A stretch of DNA of 64,000 nucleotides from Ochotona curzoniae (GCF_017591425.1 NW_024465369.1:28005001-28069000), one strand, 5' to 3'; numbered from the stretch's first letter, positions 24,837-37,340 are shown. Notes: a model not told the origin generated them from the letters alone. A program made the numbers and translations.

Positions 24837-25160
24837 TATTTTTATTGGAAAATCAGATTTGCAGAGAGAAGGATAGACAGAAAGCAAGATCTTCTATCCC
24901 TAGTTTACTCCCCAACTGGCCACACATGCCAGAGCTGAGCCAATATAAAGCCAGCACCCAGCTCCAGGAGCCAGGAGTCTATTCCGGATCTCCCATGCAG
25001 GTGCATGGTCCCAAGGCTTCAGACCATCCTTGACTGCTTTCTCAGGCCACAAGCAGGGAGCTGAAAGAGAAGTAGAGCAGTTGGGATACAAACTGGTGCC
25101 CTTACAGGATCCCAGCAGTTGCAAGGCGAGGACTTTAGCCACTAGGCTACCACACTGGGT
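24830..25160 (-). mobile_element. C-repeat SINE hosting the retroposon insertion
   Basis: Reversed SINE from aagatttatttatttttatt to ctaccacactgggtc. Immediately to its right is agagaagaatctt (25161-25173), which matches 23806-23818. This implies that the SINE's T tail once lay next to 23818 and was later split by the GC-rich block. Confidence 0.8.
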
Positions 25161-25174
25161 CAGAGAAGAATCTT

Positions 25175-25687
25175 GATGTTAGTGTTTGATAACTATTAAG
25201 TGGTTTTAGATAGCATTATTTGCTTCTGTCTTTATGTCCATTTATTCTTCAGTTATAGAACTTATTCCATATGCTATAATTATCTCTTTACATCTACTCT
25301 TTCCTCTAGACAAAACCCACTTAACTTGAAGACTGTGACTTGTTCATCTCTTAAAGTATTTGAATATCAAGTTCCAAACACATAGGGTGAAGTGAATGTA
25401 AAGTTAACAAGTATGTGAATAAATGAACTCAAATAGATAGTATGCTAAAATCATTTGTCTCAGTTCTACAAGCCAAAGTGATTTCAATTTGAGAAGGCAA
25501 GAATTTATGTGCTTATGCTGGTCAAATAAAACATAAAAGACAATTTTTTATATAGTCCCAGACTTGAAAACAATGTTGTAACATTTTCTGTTACAACCTT
25601 GAGTGAATATGGGAAGTTATTAACTCCAGCAGCTTTTGTACCTACTCAGTTCATGTTTGGTTTTAGTATACATTTTATTACATACTT
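25175..25687. other. No recognised feature
   Basis: AT-rich DNA, no gene or repeat recognised. Confidence 0.4.
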
Positions 25688-25796
25688 TATTTTTTTAAGA
25701 TTTATTTATTTTTATTGGAAAGGCAGATCAGATTTTTTTTGGAGAGGAGAGACAGAAAAATCCTCATTCCAATGACTCACTCCAAAAATGGTCACT
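25688..25796 (-). mobile_element. Truncated C-repeat SINE
   Basis: Only the 3' third is present (aagatttatttatttttatt, ggaaaggcagatc, ggagaggagagacag, gactcactccaaaaatgg), after which the sequence switches to L1 ORF2. Confidence 0.75.
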
Positions 25797-27362
25797 GGCT
25801 GGTTACTGAAAGATGATATCCCATTGCTCCAACAGCCTTTGTTGAAGGGATGAAACTTTTCTTCTGATCATTTTCAGTTCTCTTGTCAAAAATTAGTTGC
25901 CTGTACTTGTGTGGATTTCTTTCTTGGGCTTCTATTTTGTTCCATTGATTTTCTTTTCTGCTGCTGAACCAATACAGGACTGCTTTGATGACCTTTGCTC
26001 TGTAGTATGTCTTGAGGTCTGGAATTGACATTCACCCAGCTTTATTTTTATTCTTCAAGATACTTTTAGCTATTTGTGGTCTCTTATGTTTCCAGATGAA
26101 TTTTTCTATCATCTTTTTTATTGCTGAGAATATTGTTGGGATTTTGATTTGGATCTCATTCAATCTGATAATTACTTTTGGTAATATGAATATTTTGATG
26201 ATATTGATTCCACTGAACCTGGATCATGATAAATTTCTCCATGTTTTAATGTCTTCTATTTCTTTTTAATGTTTTGTAATTTTCATCATGGAAGTCTTCC
26301 ATGTCTTCATTAGGTTAATTCCAAGGTATTTTAAGGATCTTTTCCACTATTTGAAAGGGGACTGTAATTACAAATTCTTTCTCACCCATTGAGTTGTTCG
26401 TGTATACCAGGACTATAAATTTATTTTCATTGATTTTCATTGACTTTGTACCCTGCTACTCTTTCAAACTGTCTAAAGAGTTCCAATAGTCTCTTATTGA
26501 TTCTTTTGGTTCTCTTCTGTGTAGAATCATATCATCTGCAACCAGGGATAATTTTTATTCCTCCTTTCCAATTTGAATTCCTTTCATTTCTTTCTTGCCT
26601 GATAACTGATAACTCTAGCTACAACTCCCAGTACTAAGTTGAATGACAGTGGTGCAAGTGGACGTCCATATGTAGTTCCAAATCTTAGTCAAAGAGCTTC
26701 CAATTTTTTTCTTCATTTAGTATCATTCTGATGTTTGATTTCTCTCATATTGCTTTGATGTTATTGTGGAATGTTCCTTTTTGCTTATCTTACTTAAGGA
26801 TTTTTGCAGTAAGTGATGTTGAATTTTATCAGATGCATTCTCGACATCTATTGAGGTGATTATACAGTTTTTATTCTTCAATTTGTTTATATGACGTATC
26901 ACATTTATTGATTTGCGTATGTTAAACCATTTCTGTATGCCAGGGTTAAATCTCAATTGGTCTGGGTGAATGATCTGCCTGATGTATTGTTGCGTTCTGC
27001 TTGCTAACATTTTGTTGAGGATTTCTGCATCTATGTTCATAAGTGATATAGGTCTGTAGTTTCTCTCTTGTGTCTCTGTCAGGCCTTGGTATTAAGGTGA
27101 TGGTGACTTCACAAAAAGAGTTTGGAAAGATTAGTTCCCTTTGTATTGTTTTCAATAGCTTGTGGAGAATTAGGTAAGTTATTCTTGAAACATTCAATAA
27201 AATTCAACCATGAAGTCATGCGGTACCAAAGTTTTCTTTGTTGGGAGGGATTAAATTGCTATTTCAATCTCTGTTTCAATTGTACATCTATGGAGATTTT
27301 CAATTACCTCATGATTCAATTTTGGTAGATTTTATGTGGCAAAAAATCTGTCCTAATTTTGT

Positions 27363-28630
27363 AACTCTTTTTTTAATCTATTATTATTATTTATCATCAT
27401 CATCATTTTATAATACAGTTCCATAGGCATAGGCTCTGGGATTTCCCTCCTTCCCTTCCCAATTCCCTCTTCCCTCACTGAGTTTCCCTATATCATTACT
27501 AAAGTATAGTCCTTCATACATAGTCATATGTCCATTATTGTGGGCATGGACCATGGCAGAGAGTCCTTCATCCTATTGTCATATGGTAAACAGTTTCATT
27601 GGGAGACCATCTAAAGGCTGGAAATAGGGATGCATACTGCACTGTATCCTCACATTTGGATATGTTAGTCTCCATTACACAGTTACTATACATCCCCTTA
27701 AATAAAAAGCCACAAAACAAAATCAACAACAAGAACAAAAATAGAAATTAACAACACCATGAAGTTAAATAAAATGCTACTGAATGACTAATGTATCAAT
27801 GAAGAAATGAAAAAGAAAGTCAAGTACCTTTTTGAAATTATGTTATTGTATGATCAATGAGTCATTGAAAAATTTAATCAGAAAGAAGTGTTTTGAAGAG
27901 ATGAAACTAACAAAAAAATCAAAATGCATGAATATAGTTTCCATTGACTTTTGCTGGTGAAATGTGTCTCCTGTAGTCAACAGATAGGTTTTATTTTTCA
28001 ATCCAGTCTACTAATCTATGACATTTGATTGAACTTTAGCCATTTACATTCAGAGTTAATATGAATGGGTGGCAATTTGGTCCTGTCATTTTAGGAATGG
28101 GTTGTTCATTGATTTAGTCTTCCGCTGTTATTTTTTACTGGGATGCTCTTCCCATTTGCCTTTGGCTTTGGATGCTTTTCCTCTTCTCTGTCAAGAGAAC
28201 ATCTTGAAGTATCATTTGGAGGGGCAGGTTTGAAAGAGGCAAATTCTTTTAACATTTCTTAACTGTGGAAAAATTTTATTTCATTTTCAAAGACAAAAGA
28301 AAGCTTTGCTGGATATGCTATCCTGGGCTGATAATTTTTTTCTTTTAGAATCTAGAATTTATTGTTCCATTCTCTTCTGACCTGTAGAGTTTCCTGTGAG
28401 AGGTCTCCTGTGAAATTAACTGGCATTCCTTTATAAGTCAGTTCATTTTTTTTTTTATGTGCACATTTAAGAATCTTTTCCTTATGTTCGGTTGAAGAGG
28501 GCTTGATTATCATGTGTCATGAAAATCCCTTTTGATCAGTCCTTTGGGATTTCTGTACCCCTCCTAGATGTTGTTTCCTAATACTTTCTCCAGATTAGGG
28601 AAATTTTCCATTATTATTTTCTTGTAGCTT
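27363..28630 (-). mobile_element. Half-L1 element, copy B, inserted in L1 ORF2
   Basis: The 3' end is at about 27365 (A-rich on minus, with the polypurine segment gggaagggaaggagggaaa). The 3' UTR runs to about 27945, followed directly by the ORF2 start (about 27950-28115) and the C-terminal part of ORF1 (28140-28630). The junction is the same as in copies A and C. Flanking sequence on both sides is contiguous ORF2 of the host L1, so this is a later insertion. Confidence 0.8.
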
Positions 28631-29650
28631 TTCTGATTTGTTGGCATGTGACTGCTTTGAATAGTTTCAGATTAGTCTATGTGTGTCTGAGGTATCCTTC
28701 ATTATATTTCTTTTTTCATTTCTTATTCTACTGATTGATGTCATCTTACCTTCTTTTGATTAGCTGGATTAGTGGGGAATCTATTATGTTTATTTTCCCC
28801 AAGAACCAGTTTTTTGATTTATTGTTCTCTTGGTCTCTTTTTGGTTTATTACCTCCCTTATTGTGATATATTTTCATGTAAAACTTGTGATTATTTTTGT
28901 GTTGATTTTGCAGCTCCTTCAGATGTAGGTTTAGTCCATTTAGCTGATGCCTTTTTAGTTTCTTAATATAGGCATTAATTGAAATGATTAAATGATTTTT
29001 TTTCACATGCATAGTTAAGGATCTTTTCCTCATATTCATTTGAAAAGAGCTTGATTATGATGTGTCATGGCAAAGATCACTTTTGGTCAGTCTTACTGGG
29101 AGTTGTGTTTCCCTGCTGTATTTCGTTTCCCAATTCTTTCTCCGTATTAGAAATTTCTCATTTATTATTTCACGGAATTCTTCTTTAAACCCAACTTCTC
29201 TTTCTGCACTTTCTGGAACTCCCAAAACTCTGTTCAGACTTTTGATGATGTCATTTAATTCTTGGATATTTTTCTTAGTTTTATTTAGTTTTCCTTCCAG
29301 TTTTCTGTTTCAACATTTTTGCTGTAGGTGTCTTCCAGTTCTGAGATTCTTTCTTCTGCCTCATGCATTCTATTCTTGAGACTTTCTGTTGAATTTTTAA
29401 ATTTGCTGTATTGTATTCCTCATTCCTAGTAATACAGTTTGATTTTGTTTCAATGCTGCCATTTCTTGTGTAATGTATTCCTTAAATTTCTCAAACTCCT
29501 GTATTTGCTTCTCATTATTTTTAAAATGATTTATAATGATTTTAAAAATTATTTATCCAGCAGTTTGTTGATATCTTCCTTAGTTAACTCTGAGGTTGAC
29601 ATACATAGTCTTTGTTCCTTTATTGAGGAGGTGTTAGCAACCTTATTCAT

Positions 29651-30455
29651 TGTGCTTGTTCTTCTTTTGCCCTAGCCACTGCAATTCTGATTAGTAGATT
29701 CTTCTCCTTGGGTCCAGTTTTAAGCTTTGCCATACATAGGTCTGTGGGTCAATGTTACTGATCCCATTTATTACACAATTTTCCTCTTCCAGCAGTACCT
29801 GGTACCAGGGAGATATCAGCTGTGACATTAAAGAGATCGCAAGGCTGTCAGTGGTTCCTGTGACATGGATTTTTTTTCTTGCTGGAAACTGATGACAGGT
29901 TTGGGAGCAACCCAGAACTATTTTGGATGAAACCTTTGGGATATAAGTCAGTATTACTTTCCTGATGGGATCAGTGCAGTATGTTGAGGTGCAAGTAAGC
30001 TCTCTTCTGGCTTGTCATATGCACAGCTCACTGTTGTGCCTCTCCATTCGCTTTGCCACTGAAATCAAAATGGAACCCAAGGTGACACTGGTGGGTGGTC
30101 TGTGCTGTGAAATTTACCCCGTTCCCACACTTGTTCAATAGGACTCTTGCACTCTGCTTCTGCTCATATTGGAGTAAAAACAGCATGACCCACATTGTAT
30201 GACTGGATTCACCTTCTCTGTACCCAGTGATGCCCCCTTCCCACCTGACCACCGATGCAGCTTTCATAGCTCCTGGGTATCTTGTTTGCTGTAACAGTAC
30301 TCCACTGTATCTGCTGCTTCCCCATGTTCACAGAACTTCAGGTGGCCTTCTAGCATCAGGATGCCCTCTCCTATTTCCCAGGAGTGTGCCCTCTCTGCTT
30401 CTCCTCAGTTAATCCTTCTCCATCCATTTAAATGTTTCCTCATGCTATTCTGCCA
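29651..30455 (-). promoter_or_regulatory. L1 5' UTR / internal promoter relic
   Basis: About 800 bases upstream of the ORF1 start codon of the minus-strand L1, richer in G+C than the coding part, as in L1 5' UTRs. Unlikely to be active given decay downstream; activity is not testable from sequence. Confidence 0.55.
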
Positions 30456-30744
30456 TTTTGTTCTTTCCATAAGTATTTTGTTTTAAAATGTTTCATTATT
30501 TTACAATCATACATAGCATCCCAAACACATCATTAACAATATCAGATATTAATATTTTTCACAACATTGAAATGCTCGCAAACTGTGCCCCATAAAATCA
30601 AAATAACTATAAAATTTCCAAATCTAACAAAGTTAGTTGAGTCAATTTGATCCAGCATTAGAATTGGTACCTGAACCATTGAAATGTTGATGTTTAAGGC
30701 TATAAAAGAAAACCGAAATTGTTTTCTTCAAACAGATTTAAATA

Positions 30745-31225
30745 TTCTGTGTGTCTTCCTGATGGATTTCTGTCTCCTCTTCCCTGGGTCACTGCCTTTA
30801 CTGCAGGTCCTACAGTCCTTTTCTGGTTCCTCCTCGGCAGACTCCCTGCTGCTTACCAGGAGTTCCAGAAGCTGTCTGTTCCTCAGTTGCAAAAATTGTC
30901 TTTGTACTTCATATTTTGATCACATATAGGTATCCCTTCATGTTCTAGTTGGGAATGCTAGATTTTTTTTCCTCCAGACTCCCACCATATTCCTAAATTT
31001 GTTCTCATTGAGCTTCCTTCAAGTCTCATACTTGGTGAAGTCTTTATCTTTGTTTTTGTGCTCTCCCCACAATATCACTGTAAACCTAGGAATTCCCTCT
31101 TCTTCCAGAATGCCTCTCTGCGACTTCTCCAATGTGTCATCTTCAGGGTAGTCAGTATAGCTCAGGGAACCTGAAATAGTTTCAAGAGATTTCAGTGGGA
31201 ATCTTACGGTTTCCCAGTATCCAGC
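30745..31225 (-). pseudogene. Possible decayed coding frame, identity unknown
   Basis: On the minus strand one frame stays readable for about 160 codons with only three interruptions, all TGA, which could be decayed CGA arginine codons. Readable parts include LSYTDYPEDDTLEKSQRGI, IPRFTVILWGEHKNKDKDF, KLNENKFRNMVGVWRKKN and YEVQRQFLQLRNRQLLELL, a charged, protein-like composition. I do not recognise the parent. No poly-A tail or target duplication was found. It could be an old processed pseudogene, part of a retroelement, or chance. Confidence 0.3.
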
Positions 31226-32729
31226 CTAGGAATTTCGAAGAATATAATTTCTGCAGTCTCTAGTGTTAAAGGAAATCAATAAAGCCAGCTAAGAACAAAG
31301 GTGTGGAAAAAGTAACAAAGAATTCTCAGCCATTTTTTAAACGAGATAATATTGCATTATATGTTGTATTAAAAGAGCAATATTATGTGTACTGCGTTAT
31401 AAGATCCAAGCACTTATGATAAATAATGACATTGGTAAGTCATTTTCCACTATAATAGTGATTCTCCGGATTTTAGGGAACAATATTGAAAATAAGGAAA
31501 GAGCATCGATTCTACATAAAATGCACATTCAATCAATAAAACACTCAAACTTATAAAGGACTTCCTACTTAGTCACCTTTTGATAACATGCTCACCATTT
31601 TTCTTACTCTCTTCCTTCCTTCCTACTTTCCTTTCTTAATTTTTTCTTATTTATTTTTTAACTAGTGAGACTATGATCTTCTTGAAAAAGTTTATATCTC
31701 ATTTCATGTCCCTACTCACTGTCTTAGAGGTTGGCTGAGCTCTGCGTTAAATTCTCAATAAATGATTGTTGTTTTGAATTGGATTAATTCTGAATTCGGT
31801 AGCTGAAAAAGCCAACATATCAATTTCTCTGAATGTGTTAGGAAGGTAGATGAAATGTGTCAAAAAAATTAGGCTTGATAAAGAATAAATCCAAGGAAAA
31901 ATATCCACTAATATGACTCCAAACAGTATACATGAAGGTGTCAGTAAGTCTTCCGTCATGCCATCGGATGCCCAAGGAATGCTTATATTTTTGCATGAAT
32001 TAGACAGTAAATGCTTAATGTTGCTTCTGGGAATATTTGCTTAATTTTGGAAAGTGGATCAAAAGAAATATGATTCTATTATGCTATGTTGTCTTTGGAG
32101 AAAAATCAAGCTAATATGAATAAACAGTAAGAGTTGAAATGATCCTTGTCAATTTATAAATTTTGATATATGAATTTAAATCTACATATCCTTTTTCTCT
32201 TGGGTGCCATATATTTCCTTAAACTGTGATCTTGCATTTTCCTGCTAATTCCCAATTTAAACAGTTTGTAGGTCTGAAAAGTTTTATATAAGGGTGGGGG
32301 AACTGTTGTTCATTGTACAATGTGAGAGTCACTACTGCAGTTGTCACACTTTTAGACTGACAGATAATTCTGTATTATAATTGGAAATATAGGTATATTT
32401 CATAATTTGTTATAGTCTTTAGGCCTTTTTATGAGACTTCAAATGACATTCTAAATGTATCTCTATTTTTTTTTCTGTGTGTACTAGTAAAAAGATCTGT
32501 TATTCTCAAAAGTCTTAATTGATTTTATGTGATTGTGCAATTAAGATGAGTCCTTTTAAATTCTTTCAATATTAGAATTATATATAATATTTGCATTTTA
32601 TTAATATTAATTGACTATGCTTAGCAGAATTAAAACATGAAAACATGGCTGTATATTTCCATGACATGGTCTCCAAAGGCTTTTCCATTCCTAGTGTGAA
32701 CACTTGAAAACTAAGACCTAAGATGCCTT
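31226..32729. other. No recognised feature
   Basis: AT-rich DNA without supported genes or repeats. Confidence 0.35.
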
Positions 32730-33105
32730 TAACAAGGGTGGACACTTGGCACCGTAGTTCAACTGCCTTTTGGGATACCTATATTCCATACGGGAGCATT
32801 TATTTCAAATCCCAGTCATTTTTCTTCCAATCCAGCCTCCTGCTAAAGCATTCTGGAAGGCTGCAGATAATGACTCAAATACTTGGGTTCCTGACACCCA
32901 TGTGGCACAACCTGACTAATTCCAGGCTCATGGTTTTAACATGATGGGTCCCACCCTAGCTGTTTAGTGGCATTTTATTAGTGAACCAGTGAAGAAAAGA
33001 TTCTCTCTTTCCCTTGCTTTCACTCTTGCTCTCTGTCTCTCTTTTTCCTCCCACCCTCTCTCCCACTCTCTTCCTTTCTAATTAGAAGCAAATAAATAAT
33101 GTTAA
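32730..33105 (+). mobile_element. Diverged C-repeat SINE
   Basis: ggacacttggcaccgtag, ccagcctcctgctaaagc, agtgaaccagtgaagaaaag, a long CT-rich stretch and a gcaaataaataatgtt tail. Confidence 0.7.
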
Positions 33106-35170
33106 ACATGCTAGAATAATTCACTAAATTCACTTATAACAATAGTAGAGCTACAGGGATTATTCCTGGGTGATGATTCATGCTGTTTCTTTATCTTTCT
33201 AGCTCTGGTGTCTACTTTTAAGTATCTTTTTCAACAATTAATTTAACAAATTTTTATATTTAATACATAATTTATGAACAGTAATCTTCCCACTGGACAC
33301 TTACCATTTTATTCTTGTTTTCATTATTGGCTCTCCTCATATTCTTTGTAGCTATTTATATATATTTTTTCTTAGTGTTTTTTTTTCTTTGCATATAGGC
33401 ACACAAAATTCATACATATGTATGTGTGTGTGGTTTGTTTTTAAGTTCATACCTCGTGTTTCCAACTCTTGTCTTCTAAGGACTAGGAAGTAACTTAATC
33501 TTCTGTTCATTCTTTCCTTTCATTGGCAACCATTTTGTTTCACTGTTTTGAAGTGATGCAGTAAGAGAAAAATGGCTGCCTTTTGTTTATTTCCTTGTAC
33601 ATTAGCGTAATGACATCATCAAAGATATTAACTTGAATGTACATGTCTCTATGAGCCCGAAGTTATATTATAAACAAGGAACATTTTGTTTTTCTTTTTT
33701 TTCTAATGCCCTAAGGTTTTTTATGTTTAGCATAGCTACTGTGTGCAAAAGGAAAAATGAAATGAGCATACTGCAACACATGCAAAAGAGGTATCCTTTA
33801 AAATTTATATAAACATTTCTACAAATGTTAAGAAAAAACAAAAGAAGATATTTGACATGAAATAGTCTTGATCAATGCGAATCCCACAAATAATATCATA
33901 AGGAATGCTGTAGAATATATATTTAAAGACTGAACTATTTAACTATTTTGTTTTTTCTGGCTAAAACTTAATTTTAAAATTCCAATTGATTTTTTTTTTA
34001 TTTTAATGGATGCTTTTTTACGCAGAAAGCAATTTTTAACAAAAGACTTAAATGCACTATCATGCAAATTTTTTGAAGATTAACTATTGCATATTTTACA
34101 AACACTATCAGATTATTGTATAAATCTATAAAAATCTATTTTCTGATTAAATGTATGATGCTCCTGGCTTTCAGTTCTGTGCACATTGTTATACTTTGCA
34201 TGTATTTATCATTAGATTTTCACCAAGAATCACAAGCAATAAGCTATCAAATACTAATTAAATTTGAACTAATTATTACAGAGAAAGGATATAGACTTTT
34301 TATTCAGTTATAATAACAAAATGGCTTTCTATTTTGAAATGCATGCTGTTTTTACTTTTTGAGAAATAATTTTCAGTAATTAAGATATCTTAAGAAAAAT
34401 TATCTAGGTTTGAATACATACTGTATACCTAGGCATATAAAATATATAAATGCAATGTTTATACATCAGAAATTTTCTATAAATATTGAGTAGTTATCTC
34501 TGAAACTACTTGTTAGCACTGAAATCAGATAAGGTAAAGCATCTGCTGTATTGAGGCAATCTGTCTAAAATAAGTTACTGCAATTTTAAGAATTAATATG
34601 AAGCATATGTCCTGGAGATCTTTAAATTGAAATCTTCATTGTTCTTTTAACTCAGCTGCTCTAGGAATGTGTCATCTTTTCATAGATAAGTTAATCACTC
34701 ACATCACTTATATACATCAATTAAAATGACTCATCTTCCCATCTACCTTATCAAAAATAATTAGGATGCCTGCTTTAATTCATATATACTATCTTTTGCT
34801 GATTGAGACCTTAGCTGCAGAGTATTTGATGGAAACAACACATACACGTTTAGGAAAAACCTTAAGAAAAAGAGGCATCAGCAATCTAAAGGTTAAAATG
34901 ATTTGCCAAATCATTCGTTAGGGAGACTCTGTAATGTCATTTGTAGGAAATGCTTCCAGAAATCATACAGCAGGAAATAGCTTTTTACAAGTTCTCCTTC
35001 CTTAAATTACTCAGGCTCTTATTAAAATAAGATCTAGCTAAGTTCTTTTGAATGCCTGCTTAAACATTTTCTATAATAATAATAAAAAAATATGTGTGAA
35101 AGGTTTTCCATAAGTTGTGCTGCATTAATGACTTGGAGCAGTTTCTTGATCTGTTATTCCTTCCTCCTAG

Positions 35171-35300
35171 TAGATCTCAGCTGATAAAAATATCCATAGA
35201 CACAGTGAAGTCAGTGGCACGCCTGGCTTTCTCAGACAAAACTCCATGTGATCACATATAGGCAGCCTCAGAGAGGCTGATGCCGTGCAGCAAGCAGTAG
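35171..35300 (+). other. Candidate alternative untranslated exon or conserved non-coding element
   Basis: The block is preceded by a strong pyrimidine tract and AG (ttattccttcctcctag, ending 35170) and followed by a plausible donor (GTAATG at 35301). Its composition is richer in G+C than the flanking DNA. It has no long coding frame. It could be an alternative 5' UTR exon of the downstream gene, or simply a conserved regulatory element that happens to carry splice-like ends. Confidence 0.2.
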
Positions 35301-36740
35301 GTAATGAGTCTTTGTGCAGAGTGAAGCTCTTGTCGCTGAACAATAAAGCATATGGTACCAGCAATAAAACACAGGGCTGGGAAATTTCAGAAGATTCCGC
35401 TGAACCAGGAGGAGCTGTACCGTCTGTGATACTGACACATTATAAAATGATAATCAATTTATTTTGGATTCTAATGAATACAGAGTGCATGGACTAAGAC
35501 ATCAGCTATTTGAACAGGTTGGTGATTTTGTAAATTACTCCAACACTTATTTGTATTTGATGGGATTTAAATTAGGTGGGCTGATGTGTGTTTTGCTTTA
35601 AACAAAAACTTTGAGAGGTATTTGTAGTGTGCGGTGTGATACATGCACTTGAATTGACCAAATATGATTAAATTGTTGATGTAGTCAGATCTAACACACA
35701 AATGCTGCTATCATTAAACTTAAAAATTATTCTTTTAAGCATGTATAACAAAAAAAATTCACTAATTTTTGTATTCTATGTGTACAAAAAATAACATAAG
35801 ATAGAATATTATTAAGAAATATGTCAAATAAAGAGCTTCAAATTTATTTTTCAATATTAAAAATTCTGTATTGCACTAGTTTATATGTCTTATAAATTAC
35901 ATAATATATCATTCAGAATTCATTTATAGCTTTCAGTATATTGTAAAAGAAATGTTTGAAATAATTAAAAAACAAATTTTAAAATAAAAATTTTGAAATG
36001 TTAATATTGCTAGCCATTGGAAATTTATTTATAATTTAGTAAGCCTTATCTATGCCAATTTTTATGCATTTAATTAATTGTTTCTTTTATCCTTTGACAA
36101 TGGAATAATTCTATTAAACCTTTTATTTTGTAGATACTATTCACTCAAATGGAGGAAAAATAGCTAATTTTAAAAATGAGTTGATTAATTATGTGGTGAT
36201 GCAGGTTGCTATTTGTTTGCCATTTAGAAAAGAATATGTGCTTTTATGTATATCTACAAAAATCTTTATAAACATGACACTCCTTTATCTAATCTAGAAA
36301 ACAGCCACTTCTTGGCTTTACGAGCAATAGAGAAGTTTATGTGTCAAATATAGCGATTGCTGCGTGTAGGAAGACAAGGGAAGAAATAACTCCAGCAAAG
36401 AACAGCATAACATTGAACATCTTTGCCAAAGACAGACAAGCCTTAGGGCTATAGGCATCCCCAGATTTACATGCGTAGTTTAACTTTGCTCTTCATTCTC
36501 ACTGCTGTATTGTTTTAAAGGCAACCTGGGACCTAAATTCTTCACAATCAATTTTTTGGACACCATTTAGGATGATAGTCTCTAAGACACTAGGGTGCAT
36601 TTAACATTTTACAGAATTGCTATAGTGACCTCATGTATTTGGATAGTGACTAATATAAATTTATGCCTGTAAGGTGCTGTTTAAACCACAACAAAAAGAA
36701 TAGCCGTGTGTCTGATACATGCGATATGTATTTCAACTGC

Positions 36741-36775
36741 AAAAAAATAAATAAATAAATAAATAAAAATAAAAG
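36741..36775. repeat. (AAAT)n microsatellite
   Basis: aaataaataaataaataaat with short A runs at both ends. Confidence 0.9.
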
Positions 36776-37163
36776 AAAGCTATGTTTCAAAAACATGAGA
36801 AGTTAATGAAAAATTTAAACTGGACTGTCACACATATTTAAATGAAGTATTTGACTATTTGGGTTTCCTTGGTTACCATAGTCGCTGCCGATTGCTTCTT
36901 TTTGTGGGAGGGGGTAAGCAGCGAGAGGAGTACTCTAAAGCAGACGCTAAAATGGTTGATCCCTTAACCTGCTTGGGGAGAGGGGATGCTGACAGCCCAG
37001 GAAAGCGGCGCCCACTCCCCATCGCCGTTCCTTCTCTCCGGTGATTCAGGTACCCGGCAGAGCCGCAATTGCACAATCCCTTACCCAGCATTCCGTTTCA
37101 GCTGCTGGAGGATTGCCTGAGCTTTATGCAAACGAGACCAGCTCCGAGGCTTCGACTGCAGAA

Positions 37164-37183
37164 GGGGGGTGGGAGGGGGCGGG
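37164..37183 (+). promoter_or_regulatory. G-quadruplex motif and GC box in candidate promoter
   Basis: Four G runs of 6, 3, 5 and 3 bases separated by single bases (ggggggtgggagggggcggg). It overlaps a GC-box type Sp1/KLF site. Confidence 0.7.
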
Positions 37184-37334
37184 AAGCAGCAGGGAGTTCA
37201 AAGGTCACAGGGCTGGTGGAAAGCTGAGCAGTTGCCTGGAAAAAAATGTACAAGGCTCCTCTGCAGCAGTGTTTTGCAGCAGTTAAATGAAGTGGGCTTG
37301 ATTTTAGAGGGTGAAGATTTTACAGCGTCGGTAC

Positions 37335-37340
37335 GTAAGT
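37335..37340 (+). promoter_or_regulatory. Candidate splice donor of the untranslated first exon
   Basis: A perfect GTAAGT hexamer sits at the downstream edge of the CpG-enriched block. It would pair with the acceptor at 52027-52028 to remove an intron of about 14.7 kb. Confidence 0.35.

Larger units (their letters stand above)
25797..30455 (-). mobile_element. Rearranged LINE-1 with 5' UTR, ORF1 and ORF2 pieces
   Basis: Read on minus from right to left: a GC-richer 5' UTR (30455-29651); ORF1 beginning at 29650 (MNKVANTSSIKEQ, then TKEDINKLLDK) and running to about 28990; a jump to the ORF2 endonuclease/RT linker (about 28985-28632, with NKSKNWFLGKINIID); a foreign half-L1 insertion (28630-27363); then the reverse transcriptase (27362 on: [53 protein letters not shown]) to a C-terminal stretch at about 26030-25850 (MSIPDLKTYYRA). 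Stops and frameshifts break every part. The end of ORF1 and the ORF2 endonuclease are missing, as is the 3' UTR. Confidence 0.85.
33106..36859. other. SINE-free AT-rich single-copy region upstream of the candidate promoter
   Basis: Apart from the candidate exon near 35.2 kb, I see no gene and no lagomorph SINE or L1 here. There is a short TATG/TG palindromic tract near 33405-33435 and an AAAT microsatellite at 36741-36775. The lack of young insertions contrasts with the flanks. Confidence 0.5.

Noticed and set aside
25161..25173. Repeated agagaagaatctt motifs as a CRISPR-like or regulatory array
   Set aside because: They are target-site duplications flanking retroelements; spacing and contents are fully explained by insertions.
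28772..29379. Plus-strand frames across the L1
   Set aside because: The real coding direction of the L1 is minus; the plus frames are its antisense.
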